Shown here one piece after another: positions 1 to 8,680 of a stretch of 64,000 bases of DNA. Both the position numbers and the translations under genes were made by a program. Source of the DNA: Nocardia takedensis NBRC 100417 (lineage in GTDB: Bacteria; Actinomycetota; Actinomycetes; Mycobacteriales; Mycobacteriaceae); contig NZ_BAGG01000036.1 of the NCBI RefSeq assembly GCF_000308695.1, forward strand, positions 1-64,000. The letters run 5' to 3'. The first letter of the stretch is position 1. Each line of letters opens with the position of its first letter. The notes under the pieces are model-generated. The model saw only the letters and a program-made list of their open reading frames with translations, searched no databases and was not told where the DNA came from.

Positions 1-73
1 GCCGGGGTGCCGGGGTGCCGGGGTGCCGGGGTGCCGGGGTGCCGGGGTGCCGGGGTGCCGGGGTGCCGGGGTG
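1..73. repeat. 8-bp tandem repeat, nine copies
   Basis: The window opens inside a perfect tandem array of the octamer GCCGGGGT, nine copies in phase up to base 72. The left end is cut by the window, so the true copy number is unknown. An 8-bp unit is not a multiple of three and would frameshift any gene crossing it, so a non-coding simple repeat is the best reading. It ends about 45 bases before the start of the first gene. Confidence 0.85.
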
Positions 74-119
74 CTCCTCCGGATGTCGTGCGCGGGCGGG
101 CGTCTCGTAGGCTCGCGGT

Positions 120-929
120 GTGCGTTCACTCGAGCAGATCAGCGCGTGGCCGGTCCGTCACGCGGCGGCCGCGGTCGTCACCGCCGCCGGGACGAGCACC
201 GCGGGCGACGTCGCGCGCGTCTTCCCGCTGGCCTCGGTGACCAAACCGCTGGTTGCCTACGCGGTGCTGGTCGCGGTCGAGGAAGGCGCGATCGAACTCG
301 ACCAGCCCGCGGGCCCGCCCGGCGCGACCGTGCGGCACCTGCTCGCGCACACCTCCGGCATCGCCTTCGACACCACCGACGTGCTCGCCGAACCGGGGGC
401 CAAGCGGATCTACTCGAGCGCGGGCTTCGAGATCCTGGCGGCCTTCGTCGCCGAACAGACCGGCATCGCCTTCGGGGAGTATCTGCGCGACGCGGTCTTC
501 GTCCCGCTCGGCATGGCCGATTCCACGCTGACGGGCCCGGCGGGGCACGCGGCCCGCTCCACCGCCGCCGACCTGGCCCGATTCGCCGCCGAACTCCTGG
601 CTCCCCGCCTGATCTCCGAGCAGACCCACGCCGCGGCCACCTTGGTGCAGTTTCCCGGGCTGGGCGGCGTGCTGCCCGGCTACGGGTCGCAGCGCCCCAA
701 CGACTGGGGCCTGGGTTTCGAGATCCGTGACGGCAAGACCCCGCACTGGACGGGAACCTCGAATTCGCCTCGTACCTATGGCCATTTCGGTCAATCGGGC
801 ACATTTCTGTGGGTGGATCCGGCCATTGGGGTGGCGAGCATCGCGTTGGCGGACGAGAATTTCGGCGACTGGGCGCGAACGGCGTGGCCCGCCCTCAGCG
901 ACGACATCGTCGCCGAGACGACACGCTGA
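120..929 (+). CDS. serine beta-lactamase-like hydrolase
   Basis: This 269-residue protein belongs to the beta-lactamase / D-Ala-D-Ala carboxypeptidase-like (class C fold) serine hydrolases. The nucleophile motif SxxK is S39-V-T-K42. A YxN-like Y98-S-S follows, and an HxG-type motif H222-F-G, the usual replacement for KTG, lies near the C-terminus. No signal peptide is visible, so it is probably cytoplasmic and more likely an esterase or peptidase homologue than a true antibiotic-degrading enzyme. The start is GTG at 120 with no clear ribosome binding site. A TAGGCT box six bases upstream suggests a leaderless transcript. The substrate cannot be read from sequence. Confidence 0.85.
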   Translation: MRSLEQISAWPVRHAAAAVVTAAGTSTAGDVARVFPLASVTKPLVAYAVLVAVEEGAIELDQPAGPPGATVRHLLAHTSGIAFDTTDVLAEPGAKRIYSSAGFEILAAFVAEQTGIAFGEYLRDAVFVPLGMADSTLTGPAGHAARSTAADLARFAAELLAPRLISEQTHAAATLVQFPGLGGVLPGYGSQRPNDWGLGFEIRDGKTPHWTGTSNSPRTYGHFGQSGTFLWVDPAIGVASIALADENFGDWARTAWPALSDDIVAETTR

Positions 930-1048
930 ACACGACACACTCGGTAAGTAACACCCGTAACACCGGGCACTCCAGTACACTCGGGCAACGCCAGCTCTCG
1001 ATGGGTCGTTGGGGAAGACGTTCCTCGTCGAAGCTGGAGGTGTTAGTG

Positions 1049-1585
1049 GTGCGCGCATCGAGTCAGTTCGCGGATGCGACGGCGGGTGTGGTGTGGATCC
1101 ACTCGTCGCCGGCCGCGCTGTGCCCGCATGTCGAGTGGGCACTCACCTCGGCCCTCGGCTCCCCGGCGAAGCTGCGCTGGACCACCCAACCCGCCGACGG
1201 CCAACTGCGCGCAACCAGCGACTGGATCGGACCGGTCGGCACCGCCGCCCGCATTGCCCAATCCTTGCGCTCCTGGCCCGTGTTGCGCTTCGAGGTCACC
1301 GAGGACCCCAGTGACGGCGTGGACGGCGAACGCTACAGCTTCGTGCCCAGCCTGGGACTCTGGCACGGCTCCACCTCCGCGGCGGGCGACGTCACCCTGG
1401 GGGAGATGCGCCTGCGCGCCATGCTCCAGGCTTCCCGCGAACTCGGCAAGCGCACCGGCTACGACCTCGCCGAGGAGATCGACCGCGCCCTGGGCACGCC
1501 CTGGGACGAGGATCTGGAACTGTTCCGCTCGGGCGTCGACCAGATCGGCGCCGAGGTGACCTGGCTGCGTCGCGACGTCGGCTGA
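1049..1585 (+). CDS. DUF3145 family protein
   Basis: The 178-residue product starts MRASSQFADATAG and contains the stretch SPAALCPHVEWAL, which I recognise as the actinobacterial DUF3145 family. The function of the family is unknown to me. There is no signal peptide or membrane segment. I chose the GTG at 1049 because GGAGG lies eight bases upstream; an in-frame GTG at 1046 is the only close rival. The protein is acidic toward its C-terminus and ends WLRRDVG. It stands as a single gene between the hydrolase and a 450-base gap. Confidence 0.85.
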   Translation: MRASSQFADATAGVVWIHSSPAALCPHVEWALTSALGSPAKLRWTTQPADGQLRATSDWIGPVGTAARIAQSLRSWPVLRFEVTEDPSDGVDGERYSFVPSLGLWHGSTSAAGDVTLGEMRLRAMLQASRELGKRTGYDLAEEIDRALGTPWDEDLELFRSGVDQIGAEVTWLRRDVG

Positions 1586-2039
1586 GCCGCCCCTTGCCGA
1601 CCGGTCCGTACGGACCGATTCGAGCGTGCGAACCCCGTTGTCGGGGTAACGATTTCGAATTCATTCAAACGACTGAATTATCTGCGTGTCTCGCGCGGCG
1701 CGCCGTGCACGCGTAACGCGGTGCCGGCTCGGCCGCACTCCCGCCGATCGGGCTCCGATTCGGAAAAATTCCGGCTGCTGATCGCATCGTCGCAGGATCG
1801 GCGCGACTCTTACGTCGTACGTACCGTGATTTCGTCGGCCACCTCTCGGTAACGCCAATTCTGAACAAACGACCAGTCATCTGCTCGGGTCACGACGCCC
1901 GCGGGAATGCTCGGTTGCGCCGCCGAGGGGTTCGTGGAAGATGTTGTGAGACCTGACGATCCGGAAACTCCAGCCGCGGATCGCCCGGAAATGGTCGAGT
2001 CGCCCGGGGGTGACGACAATCGCGAATGAGAGGGTTGAA
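1586..2039. other. intergenic region before the Hsp70/GTPase operon
   Basis: About 450 bases without a convincing gene. It holds a perfect 16-bp palindrome (listed separately) just after the DUF3145 stop, and then a locally AT-richer stretch around 1650-1690. The promoter of the following operon should lie here, but I cannot assign -10/-35 boxes with confidence. Confidence 0.6.
1602..1617. promoter_or_regulatory. perfect 16-bp palindrome
   Basis: The sequence CGGTCCGTACGGACCG is fully self-complementary and begins 17 bases after the DUF3145 stop codon. Its length and two-fold symmetry resemble TetR-type operators. It has no loop or T-run, so it is a poor intrinsic terminator. No regulator gene is adjacent, so the cognate protein is unknown. 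Confidence 0.45.
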
Positions 2040-3095
2040 GTGACGACGCCGGATGATCACGCCTCGGAGCAATTCCGGAGAGCGCCCACCACGCGATCGG
2101 TCGCGGGAGAATCGAATCACGGCGCACCAGAATCGATTTCCCCGAACGAATATCCGGACGACCGCTCCCGTTCCGCCACGTCCCCGGGATATCGCGCCGA
2201 ACCGGGCGCGTATTTCGTCGACCGCGACAATTACCCGCCCCCCTCGGGCGCGCATTCACCTGCCGCGTATTCGACCGCGACCACCGAGCACTCTCATTCG
2301 GCCGCTCGATCGGGCCGGGATTCGACTGCCGCGAGCGGCGATCCGCTGGCAGGCGCGCCGTGGCCTGAAGGCTCCGCGTGGCGTTCCGCCGGTGATTTCG
2401 CCGGTCCGGGGACGGCGGAACAGGTCGATGATGCCGCCACCACCGGCGGAATGCCGACCACCGACGTCGCCGCGACGCCCGTTCCGGTGACCGATGTCGC
2501 CGGGTCGCGGATTCCGCCGGTCGGCGATCCCACCTCGGGCGCCACACCGGCGCACGCCGATGATCCGATGGCGGACTCCGCTGCCACGGTGCGGGATTCG
2601 ACCTCCGCTTCGGACGAGGCGCTGCGCAACCTGATCGAGGAAGTGCGCCGCTTCCACGAGCACGCCGAGAAATTGGAGGCGATCAACAAGAAGATGCACG
2701 AGCGGATCGCCGAACTCGAGAGTGATCTGCTGCGGGCGAGTCTGCGTCCGGTGGTCAAAGCGTTGGCCGAATTGCACGGCGAGGCGCATCGGAGTATTCG
2801 GCGGGTTCGCGAGAAACACGAACCGGCGACGGCGACGTCGATCGCGCGGGATTTCGAGGATTACGCCTACCGGATCGAGGAATCGTTGGACGGGCTCGGC
2901 GTCGGCTCGCTGGGTGTCGAGGTGGGCGACGCGTTCGACCGCCGGATCCATCAGCCGACGAAGGCGGTCGACACCACGGTGGAAGCCGATCATCGGCGCG
3001 TCAAAGAAGTTTTCCACCAGGGTTTCCGCGACGTGTCGTCGGAGAAGCCGATCGTCTACGCCAAGGTCTCGGTGTGGAATTTCCCCCGGGCCTGA
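2040..3095 (+). CDS. GrpE-like nucleotide exchange factor with long disordered N-terminus
   Basis: The 351-residue product has about 190 residues of low-complexity sequence rich in Ser, Pro, Thr, Asp and Arg, followed by a GrpE-like region. That region has a heptad coiled coil starting near LRNLIEEVRRFHEHAEKLEA, then a compact end (RRVKEVFHQGFRDVSSEKP) like the GrpE beta domain. GrpE promotes ADP release from Hsp70, and an Hsp70 gene starts 40 bases downstream, so partnership is likely. I chose GTG 2040, with GAGAGG six bases upstream; an in-frame GTG at 2010 would add ten residues. The long unstructured N-terminus is not typical of housekeeping GrpE. Confidence 0.7.
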   Translation: MTTPDDHASEQFRRAPTTRSVAGESNHGAPESISPNEYPDDRSRSATSPGYRAEPGAYFVDRDNYPPPSGAHSPAAYSTATTEHSHSAARSGRDSTAASGDPLAGAPWPEGSAWRSAGDFAGPGTAEQVDDAATTGGMPTTDVAATPVPVTDVAGSRIPPVGDPTSGATPAHADDPMADSAATVRDSTSASDEALRNLIEEVRRFHEHAEKLEAINKKMHERIAELESDLLRASLRPVVKALAELHGEAHRSIRRVREKHEPATATSIARDFEDYAYRIEESLDGLGVGSLGVEVGDAFDRRIHQPTKAVDTTVEADHRRVKEVFHQGFRDVSSEKPIVYAKVSVWNFPRA

Positions 3096-3135
3096 CCATT
3101 CCACTCACCGCGCACCTCGAGGACGAGACTCTGTC

Positions 3136-4737
3136 ATGACTGAAATTTTCGGGATCGATCTGGGGACCACGTATTCCGTCATCGCCCGCATCGACGAATT
3201 CGGCCAGCCGATCGTGATCAACAACGCCGACGGTTCGGCGACCACACCGTCGGCGGTGTATTTCGAGCCCGGTTCCGGGCACGTCGTGGTCGGCCAGGAG
3301 GCGAAGAACGCGGCGAAGGTGGAAGCCGACCGGGTCGTCACGCTGGTCAAGCTGCACATGGGCGAGGAGTACCGCCTCGATTTCGACGGCAAGGAGTACA
3401 CGCCCGAGTCGATCTCGGCGCTGATCCTGCAGAAGTTGGCGAGCAGCGCCGAGGAGGCCACCGGGGTGACGGTGGAGCAGGTCGTCATCACGGTGCCCGC
3501 GTACTTCGGTGTGCGCGAACGCGAGGCGACCCGGCAGGCGGGCGAGATCGCGGGTCTGGACGTGGTCGGCATCGTCACCGAACCGGTGGCGGCGGCGCTG
3601 GCCTACGGGGTGAAGTTGCGCGACGAGCGCAAGACGGTGTTCATCTACGACCTCGGCGGCGGCACCTTCGACACCACGATCCTGGAGATCTCCCCGGAGG
3701 CACTGGACGTCGTCGCGATCGACGGCAACCGCCAACTCGGCGGCGCGCACTGGGACGAGCGGGTGGTGGCCCACGTGAACCAGCGCTTCATCGACGAGAC
3801 CGGTGTGGCCGAGGATCCGCTGGACGACGACTATTTCGCCCAGTTCCTCTACGAGCAGGTGGAGCGGGCCAAGATCTCGTTGTCGCACAAGGAGAAGGCC
3901 GTCATCTCGCTCAAGCACGGCGATCACCGCGCGAAGATCGAGCTGACCCGCACGGAGTTCGAGGAGCTGACCAGCGGTCTGCTGAACCAGACCTTGGAGA
4001 TCGTCGGCCGCACCGTGGAGGCGGCGAAGGCGAAGAATCCGGCGCTGGCGATCGATGAGGTGCTGCTGGTGGGCGGGTCCTCGCAGATGCCCGTGGTGGC
4101 GGCGATGCTGAAGGACCGTTTCGGCTGGGATTCGCGGTTGGCCGACCCGAACATGTCGGTGGCCAAGGGCGCGGCGATCTACGCGCAGTTGCCGGAGGAT
4201 TCGCGGGTGGCCGCGGCGGGCACCTCGTCGCGTTCGACTCCCGATATCCCGCGGCTGGGTCCGGGCGGTCAGCCGGTGGAGACCCGCCGGATCAGCAATG
4301 TGCTGCCCAGGGGCGTGGGCATCCAGTTCGCGCGCGGCAAGGCCGACAGCCCGGAGATGTACGTGGGGTTCATCGCGCACAAGAACGACAAGTTGCCGTT
4401 GAGCGAGACCATCCGGGCGGGCACCTTCCAGGACAACCAGACGGCGGTGTCGTTGGAGGTTTTCGAGCAGGGCGGGGAGATCGAATCCGAACTGCCGGGG
4501 GACAACCGGGAGATCACTCCCGACGGCGGCGCGCGGATCACCGATCTGCCGCCGCTGCCGCGCAGTTCGCCGATCGATATCCACCTGACCATCGACGCCG
4601 AGGGCCTGGCGCACCTCGAGGCGTTCGAGCCTGTCTCCGGCAAGCGGCTCAAGGTCGAGGTCAAGGTGGCGGTGCTCCAGGACGAGGACGTCGAGGCGGC
4701 CAAGCAGACCATCTCGCAGCTGACCCTGGAGACGTGA
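3136..4737 (+). CDS. short Hsp70 (DnaK-like) chaperone, first copy
   Basis: A 533-residue Hsp70-family ATPase. The phosphate-1 motif IDLGTTYS is at residues 6-13, the phosphate-2 motif DLGGGTFDTT follows, and the adenosine motif LLVGGSSQMP is present. After the ATPase domain there is a beta-rich substrate-binding-like segment ending FEPVSGKRLKVEVKV, but almost none of the alpha-helical lid of housekeeping DnaK (usually over 600 residues). A lidless Hsp70 of this kind is more likely dedicated to a small set of partners than a general chaperone. The gene lies between the GrpE-like gene and the FN3 gene, whose TTG start comes one base after this stop. It differs clearly in sequence from the second Hsp70 at 13.0 kb. 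Confidence 0.9.
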   Translation: MTEIFGIDLGTTYSVIARIDEFGQPIVINNADGSATTPSAVYFEPGSGHVVVGQEAKNAAKVEADRVVTLVKLHMGEEYRLDFDGKEYTPESISALILQKLASSAEEATGVTVEQVVITVPAYFGVREREATRQAGEIAGLDVVGIVTEPVAAALAYGVKLRDERKTVFIYDLGGGTFDTTILEISPEALDVVAIDGNRQLGGAHWDERVVAHVNQRFIDETGVAEDPLDDDYFAQFLYEQVERAKISLSHKEKAVISLKHGDHRAKIELTRTEFEELTSGLLNQTLEIVGRTVEAAKAKNPALAIDEVLLVGGSSQMPVVAAMLKDRFGWDSRLADPNMSVAKGAAIYAQLPEDSRVAAAGTSSRSTPDIPRLGPGGQPVETRRISNVLPRGVGIQFARGKADSPEMYVGFIAHKNDKLPLSETIRAGTFQDNQTAVSLEVFEQGGEIESELPGDNREITPDGGARITDLPPLPRSSPIDIHLTIDAEGLAHLEAFEPVSGKRLKVEVKVAVLQDEDVEAAKQTISQLTLET

Positions 4738-4738
4738 G

Positions 4739-7480
4739 TTGCCCGAGAGCAAGCTGGACGCGGCCAAGTACAAGGCCGACGTTCTCATCCCGCTGCGCAA
4801 GGCGCATCTGGGCGATCTGACCAACGGGATCGCCGAGTTGCGCCGCGGCGCGCGGTATCCGTCCACGATCGATCTGGCGATGGTCTACGCGATCGAGCCG
4901 GGGATGGACGACGCCGCCGTGGCGGGACGGATCAGGGAGGTCCGCGCGTGGTGGAACAAGAACAAGCTGGGCGGCAGCGTCAAGGAGGTCGCCAAGTTCT
5001 GCGGTGATCTGGACACGGCGTTGGGCGCCAAACATTCGGATCTGACCACCGCGGCGTTCTGGGCGAAATGGCAGGCGCGTCGGGTGGAGCAGTCGCGGGC
5101 GGTGCTGGACGACCTCGCGGCGATGCTGGTGCACCAGTACCGCGATTTCGGGGTGATCACCCTGGACCGGATCCGGGCGGCGGCCTCGACCAACAGCATC
5201 ACCGCGCGACTGTCGGACGCGGAGCTGAGCGCGATGGTGCGGTCCGCGCCGGATCTGCGGCTGGTGGAGGAGTTCACGCCGCCGACTCTCGAGATCCCGC
5301 AGCCGGTGCGCCGGGAGTGGGGCGCGACCACCGGTCTGCGCACCTACCTGGACGCGGTCTTCTACGAGAAGCCGCCCGAGGAGTTCCGTCTGCTGGGCGG
5401 ATTCGCCGCGCCGGGGTTGCGCGCGCCGACGGCCGCGACCATCAAGGAGGCGTTGCACGCCTGCGACAAGCGGGCGGGCACCGAGGTGGAGGCCGTCAAG
5501 AAGCTGCTGCACGCGCTGAACGAGGCGCACGGCAAGGGCGAGGACGTCACCGCGCTGACATTGGTTCAGCTGGTCGAGGTGGCGCGCGAGTCCTTGCAGG
5601 GCGGCATCGTCCTGTTCGCGATCCAGAAGTTGGTGGAGCGCGGCCTGGACCGCACCGAGGCCGCGCGCGTGGTCATGTACTGCGTGGACGCCTCGAGCGT
5701 GCACGCGGGCGGCGAAACGCCCCAGCGGGTGCTCGACCTGCTCGCGGACAACCAGTTGCGTTCCGCGCGAACGTTGTTCAACGGGCTGTCGACCGGCAAG
5801 ACGCACGCCGGGACCCCGGAGTTGGCCGACGCGGAACGGGCGCTGACGAAGAACGAGGAGCAGGTCACCGCGTGGCGCGCGGAGGCCGACCAGGCGTTGC
5901 GGGCCGGTCGGGTGGCGGTCGCCACCGAACTGCTCAGCCGCGCCTTCGCGATGGCCGCCGACGACGAGTCGCTGGGCAGGCTGGTCGCCTCGCTGCCCCC
6001 GGCGGCCCCGCCGACGCTGTCGCTGGTCGCCGCCGACTCCGCCGCGGGGGCCGGTCGGGCCGTGCGGGCGCTGTGGGCGGCCAGTCCCGGGGCCGACGAG
6101 GACACCACCTACGTGGTGGTCCGCAAAGCCGGTTCCGCGCCGCGCGACATCCGCGACGGCACGGTGATCGCGGGGGCGGGCGCGACGGAGGCGGTGGACC
6201 CGAACCCATCGGTGGCGGAACAGATCTGGTACGCGGTGGCGGCCCGGCGCGGCGGGGAGCCCTCGCCGCTGACGACCGCGACGATCACGCTGTTGCCGCC
6301 GGTCGCCGACGTCGTGGTGAGCAGTGACCCGACCAGCGTCACCGTGCGCTGGACCACCCCGCGCGAAGCCGCGCGGATCACGGTGACGCGCACCGATCCC
6401 GACGGCCGCCGCACGGCCGTGCCGGTGACCGGCACCGATATCGTCACCTCGACCGGGCTGCGCACCTCGCAGACCTACACCTTCGAGTTGATCGCCGAAT
6501 ACCACGGCGGGGCATCGACGCTGACCTCCGCGCCGGTGCGGGTCAGCGCGGTGCCGCGGCTGGCGGCCAGTCCGGTGCAAGCCCTCGAGATCACTCCCGA
6601 GGGATTCGGCGGCGAGCGCACCGACGTGGTCGCCGAGTGGACGGCGCTGGTCGGTCACGAGGTCGAGATCTGGCAGTTTCCCAGCGCGCCGGGCTGGGCG
6701 TCGGGCTCGCGCGTCGACCACGCCTCGCTGGCGTCTTCCGGCGGCTCCCGCTTGCAGGGCACCGTGCGCCGCCTGGGCACGCGGGTGCGGTTGTCCGCGT
6801 CGGTGCCCGCCGGGCTGCGCCACTACGTCGCGGTCACCCTCGACCACCGGACCGCGCTCATCGGCGCGTCGACCTCGTTGGCGATCTGCGAGCCGGTCGG
6901 CGATCCGCGGGTGGAGCGGTTCGGCGAGGTCGCGGTGGTCAGTTGGGAGTGGCCGCGCGCCGACTACCGGGTGCGCGCGAACTGGACCGCGGGCGGCCGC
7001 ACCGGAAGCACCCGGGTCAGCAGGCCCGAATACGTCCGCGACGGCGGCATGCGGTTGACCGTCGGCGCGGGCGCGGCCACCATCCGGCTGGCCAGCGTGC
7101 TGGAATCCGCGCAGGGTCAATGGCATTCGCCCGAGATCGTGCTGGAGCTGGCGGGCAGTTCGCAGTCGGCCCGCTACCGCCTCCTCTGGCCGCGCAAGCT
7201 CGTCGGCCGCGGTCCGCTGCGGATCGAGTTCACCGCGGATCGGCCGGTGCGCGGGGTCGCCGTCGCGGTCCACCTGTTCGCCGGGGCCTACCTGCCGCAG
7301 CGGGCCACACCCGAAACCGTGGTTCAGCGCGTCGATCTGGACATCCCGGCCCCCGAACCGCAGATCGTCGAGGTGGATCTGCCGAAGCTGCCCAAACCGT
7401 TCTGGGTGCGCTGCTTCGCCGCGAAACCCGACGTCCTCACCCTCACCGATCCACCGTCCGACACTCTGAAAGGCCGCTGA
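4739..7480 (+). CDS. large helical protein with fibronectin type III-like domains
   Basis: A 913-residue protein that I cannot assign to a known enzyme. Roughly the first 400 residues are helical and charged, with a Lys-rich start and several amphipathic repeats. About residues 425-615 are Thr/Val-rich beta sandwiches of FN3 type, with TSVTVRWTTP and LRTSQTYTFEL typical of two such domains. The last 300 residues look like further beta domains with many Trp and Arg. There is no signal peptide, so it is probably a cytoplasmic scaffold. The TTG start follows the Hsp70 stop by one base, and the stop overlaps the next ATG as TGATG, which indicates translational coupling. A scaffold linking the Hsp70s and the GTPases is inference from context only. 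Confidence 0.75.
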   Translation: MPESKLDAAKYKADVLIPLRKAHLGDLTNGIAELRRGARYPSTIDLAMVYAIEPGMDDAAVAGRIREVRAWWNKNKLGGSVKEVAKFCGDLDTALGAKHSDLTTAAFWAKWQARRVEQSRAVLDDLAAMLVHQYRDFGVITLDRIRAAASTNSITARLSDAELSAMVRSAPDLRLVEEFTPPTLEIPQPVRREWGATTGLRTYLDAVFYEKPPEEFRLLGGFAAPGLRAPTAATIKEALHACDKRAGTEVEAVKKLLHALNEAHGKGEDVTALTLVQLVEVARESLQGGIVLFAIQKLVERGLDRTEAARVVMYCVDASSVHAGGETPQRVLDLLADNQLRSARTLFNGLSTGKTHAGTPELADAERALTKNEEQVTAWRAEADQALRAGRVAVATELLSRAFAMAADDESLGRLVASLPPAAPPTLSLVAADSAAGAGRAVRALWAASPGADEDTTYVVVRKAGSAPRDIRDGTVIAGAGATEAVDPNPSVAEQIWYAVAARRGGEPSPLTTATITLLPPVADVVVSSDPTSVTVRWTTPREAARITVTRTDPDGRRTAVPVTGTDIVTSTGLRTSQTYTFELIAEYHGGASTLTSAPVRVSAVPRLAASPVQALEITPEGFGGERTDVVAEWTALVGHEVEIWQFPSAPGWASGSRVDHASLASSGGSRLQGTVRRLGTRVRLSASVPAGLRHYVAVTLDHRTALIGASTSLAICEPVGDPRVERFGEVAVVSWEWPRADYRVRANWTAGGRTGSTRVSRPEYVRDGGMRLTVGAGAATIRLASVLESAQGQWHSPEIVLELAGSSQSARYRLLWPRKLVGRGPLRIEFTADRPVRGVAVAVHLFAGAYLPQRATPETVVQRVDLDIPAPEPQIVEVDLPKLPKPFWVRCFAAKPDVLTLTDPPSDTLKGR

Positions 7481-8679
7481 TGGGCATCGCGCTGTTCAAC
7501 GGGAAGTCCGCGTGCCCGTACTGCTACTACCGGATCAAACTGAACGACATCATGTTCCGCTGCTCCGGACGGTCCGCGCCCGGAAAGAGCAACTGCGAGA
7601 AGAAACCCGACCCGCAGCGCGTCCGCGAACTCAAGGACAACACGCCGGTGCTGTCGTCGTTCACTTCCCCGCACCGGATCTTCCGCTCCGGTCAGCGCGC
7701 CCGCTGCCCCGACTGCGACGGCGATTCGGGGACCAGGGTGTGCCCGGCCTGCCGGTCGGTGCTGCCCTCGGCGTTCGGTTCGGGCAGTCCGATGTTCGGC
7801 ATGGTCGGCACCCGGGCCTCCGGCAAGACCGTCTACTTGACGGTGCTGGTCAGCGAACTGCAAGCGCCCACACGGCGACGGTTCGGCGCGGCCACCTATT
7901 TCGTCGGCGAATCGCCGATGATCGAGGACGTGCGCCGCTGGCGGCGGGGTATGGACGAGGGCAACGTCCCCGGTCTGACCGGCCGCTCGGACAGCCGGGC
8001 CAGGACGCCGGTGGTGATCGACTGGCAGCAGGAACACGCCTCGCCGGTCGGCCCGAAACGCATCGTCTCCACGGCGCTGTCGTTCTACGACACCGCCGGT
8101 GAGGCCCTGGAGACCACCGACGAGACCAAGGACCAGCAGTATCTCGCCGCCACCGACGGCCTGATCGTGGTCATCGACCCGTTCCAGATCGCGGGCAACG
8201 CCGAACGCGCCGTCGACCGCGGGGTGGACGGGAAGTTCGACCCCGACCATCCGGTGCAGGTGCTGTCCAATGTCACCGAGATGCTGCGCGAGGTCGACGG
8301 CGTCAAGCACAACCGCAAGATCACCCGGCCGCTGGCGGTCGCGGTCTCCAAGATCGACGCCTTCTACGATCAGATCCCGCCCGACAGCCCGATCCGGCGG
8401 CCGTCGCCGGGCGTCCCGTTCTTCGACGACGCCGACTCCCGCGACATCCACCAGCACGTCGCGGGCCTCATCGACGGGTGGGGCGGCGACGACATCCTGC
8501 GTCACCTCGAACTCAACTACGAGCGGTTCCGACTGTTCGCGGTCTCCTCGCTGGGCGCCGAACCCGACTACCGCGCGGGCCGCACCGACGGCCACGGCGT
8601 GCGACCGCACCGGGTGAGCGAACCGCTGCTGTGGCTGATGGCCGACAAGGGCATCATCGGGATGAAGAAGGGGCGTTGA
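7480..8679 (+). CDS. soluble zinc-ribbon GTPase (double-GTPase system type)
   Basis: A 399-residue P-loop GTPase preceded by cysteine pairs. C12/C15 with C28/C39 and C76/C79 with C88/C91 suggest two zinc ribbons. The G1 motif is G110-T-R-A-S-G-K-T117, G3 is D204-T-A-G207, and G4 is SKID at 290-293. This layout of zinc ribbon plus divergent TRAFAC-like GTPase matches, from memory, the DO-GTPase family found beside GAP1 proteins. No membrane segment is seen. The start overlaps the preceding stop and the stop is one base from the GAP1-like gene, so the genes are probably co-translated. The GTP-binding assignment is strong; its role is inferred from neighbours. Confidence 0.85.
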   Translation: MGIALFNGKSACPYCYYRIKLNDIMFRCSGRSAPGKSNCEKKPDPQRVRELKDNTPVLSSFTSPHRIFRSGQRARCPDCDGDSGTRVCPACRSVLPSAFGSGSPMFGMVGTRASGKTVYLTVLVSELQAPTRRRFGAATYFVGESPMIEDVRRWRRGMDEGNVPGLTGRSDSRARTPVVIDWQQEHASPVGPKRIVSTALSFYDTAGEALETTDETKDQQYLAATDGLIVVIDPFQIAGNAERAVDRGVDGKFDPDHPVQVLSNVTEMLREVDGVKHNRKITRPLAVAVSKIDAFYDQIPPDSPIRRPSPGVPFFDDADSRDIHQHVAGLIDGWGGDDILRHLELNYERFRLFAVSSLGAEPDYRAGRTDGHGVRPHRVSEPLLWLMADKGIIGMKKGR

Positions 8680-8680
8680 G

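Noticed and set aside
120..929. Clinical-type beta-lactamase
   Set aside because: The SxxK motif is present, but YSS and HFG replace the classical YxN and KTG and no signal peptide is seen; a general serine hydrolase is safer.
3001..7273. Very long open frames on the minus strand opposite the Hsp70 and FN3 genes
   Set aside because: They mirror the codon bias of the plus-strand genes, are rich in Arg/Gly/His repeats and show no motif. They are GC-driven shadows.
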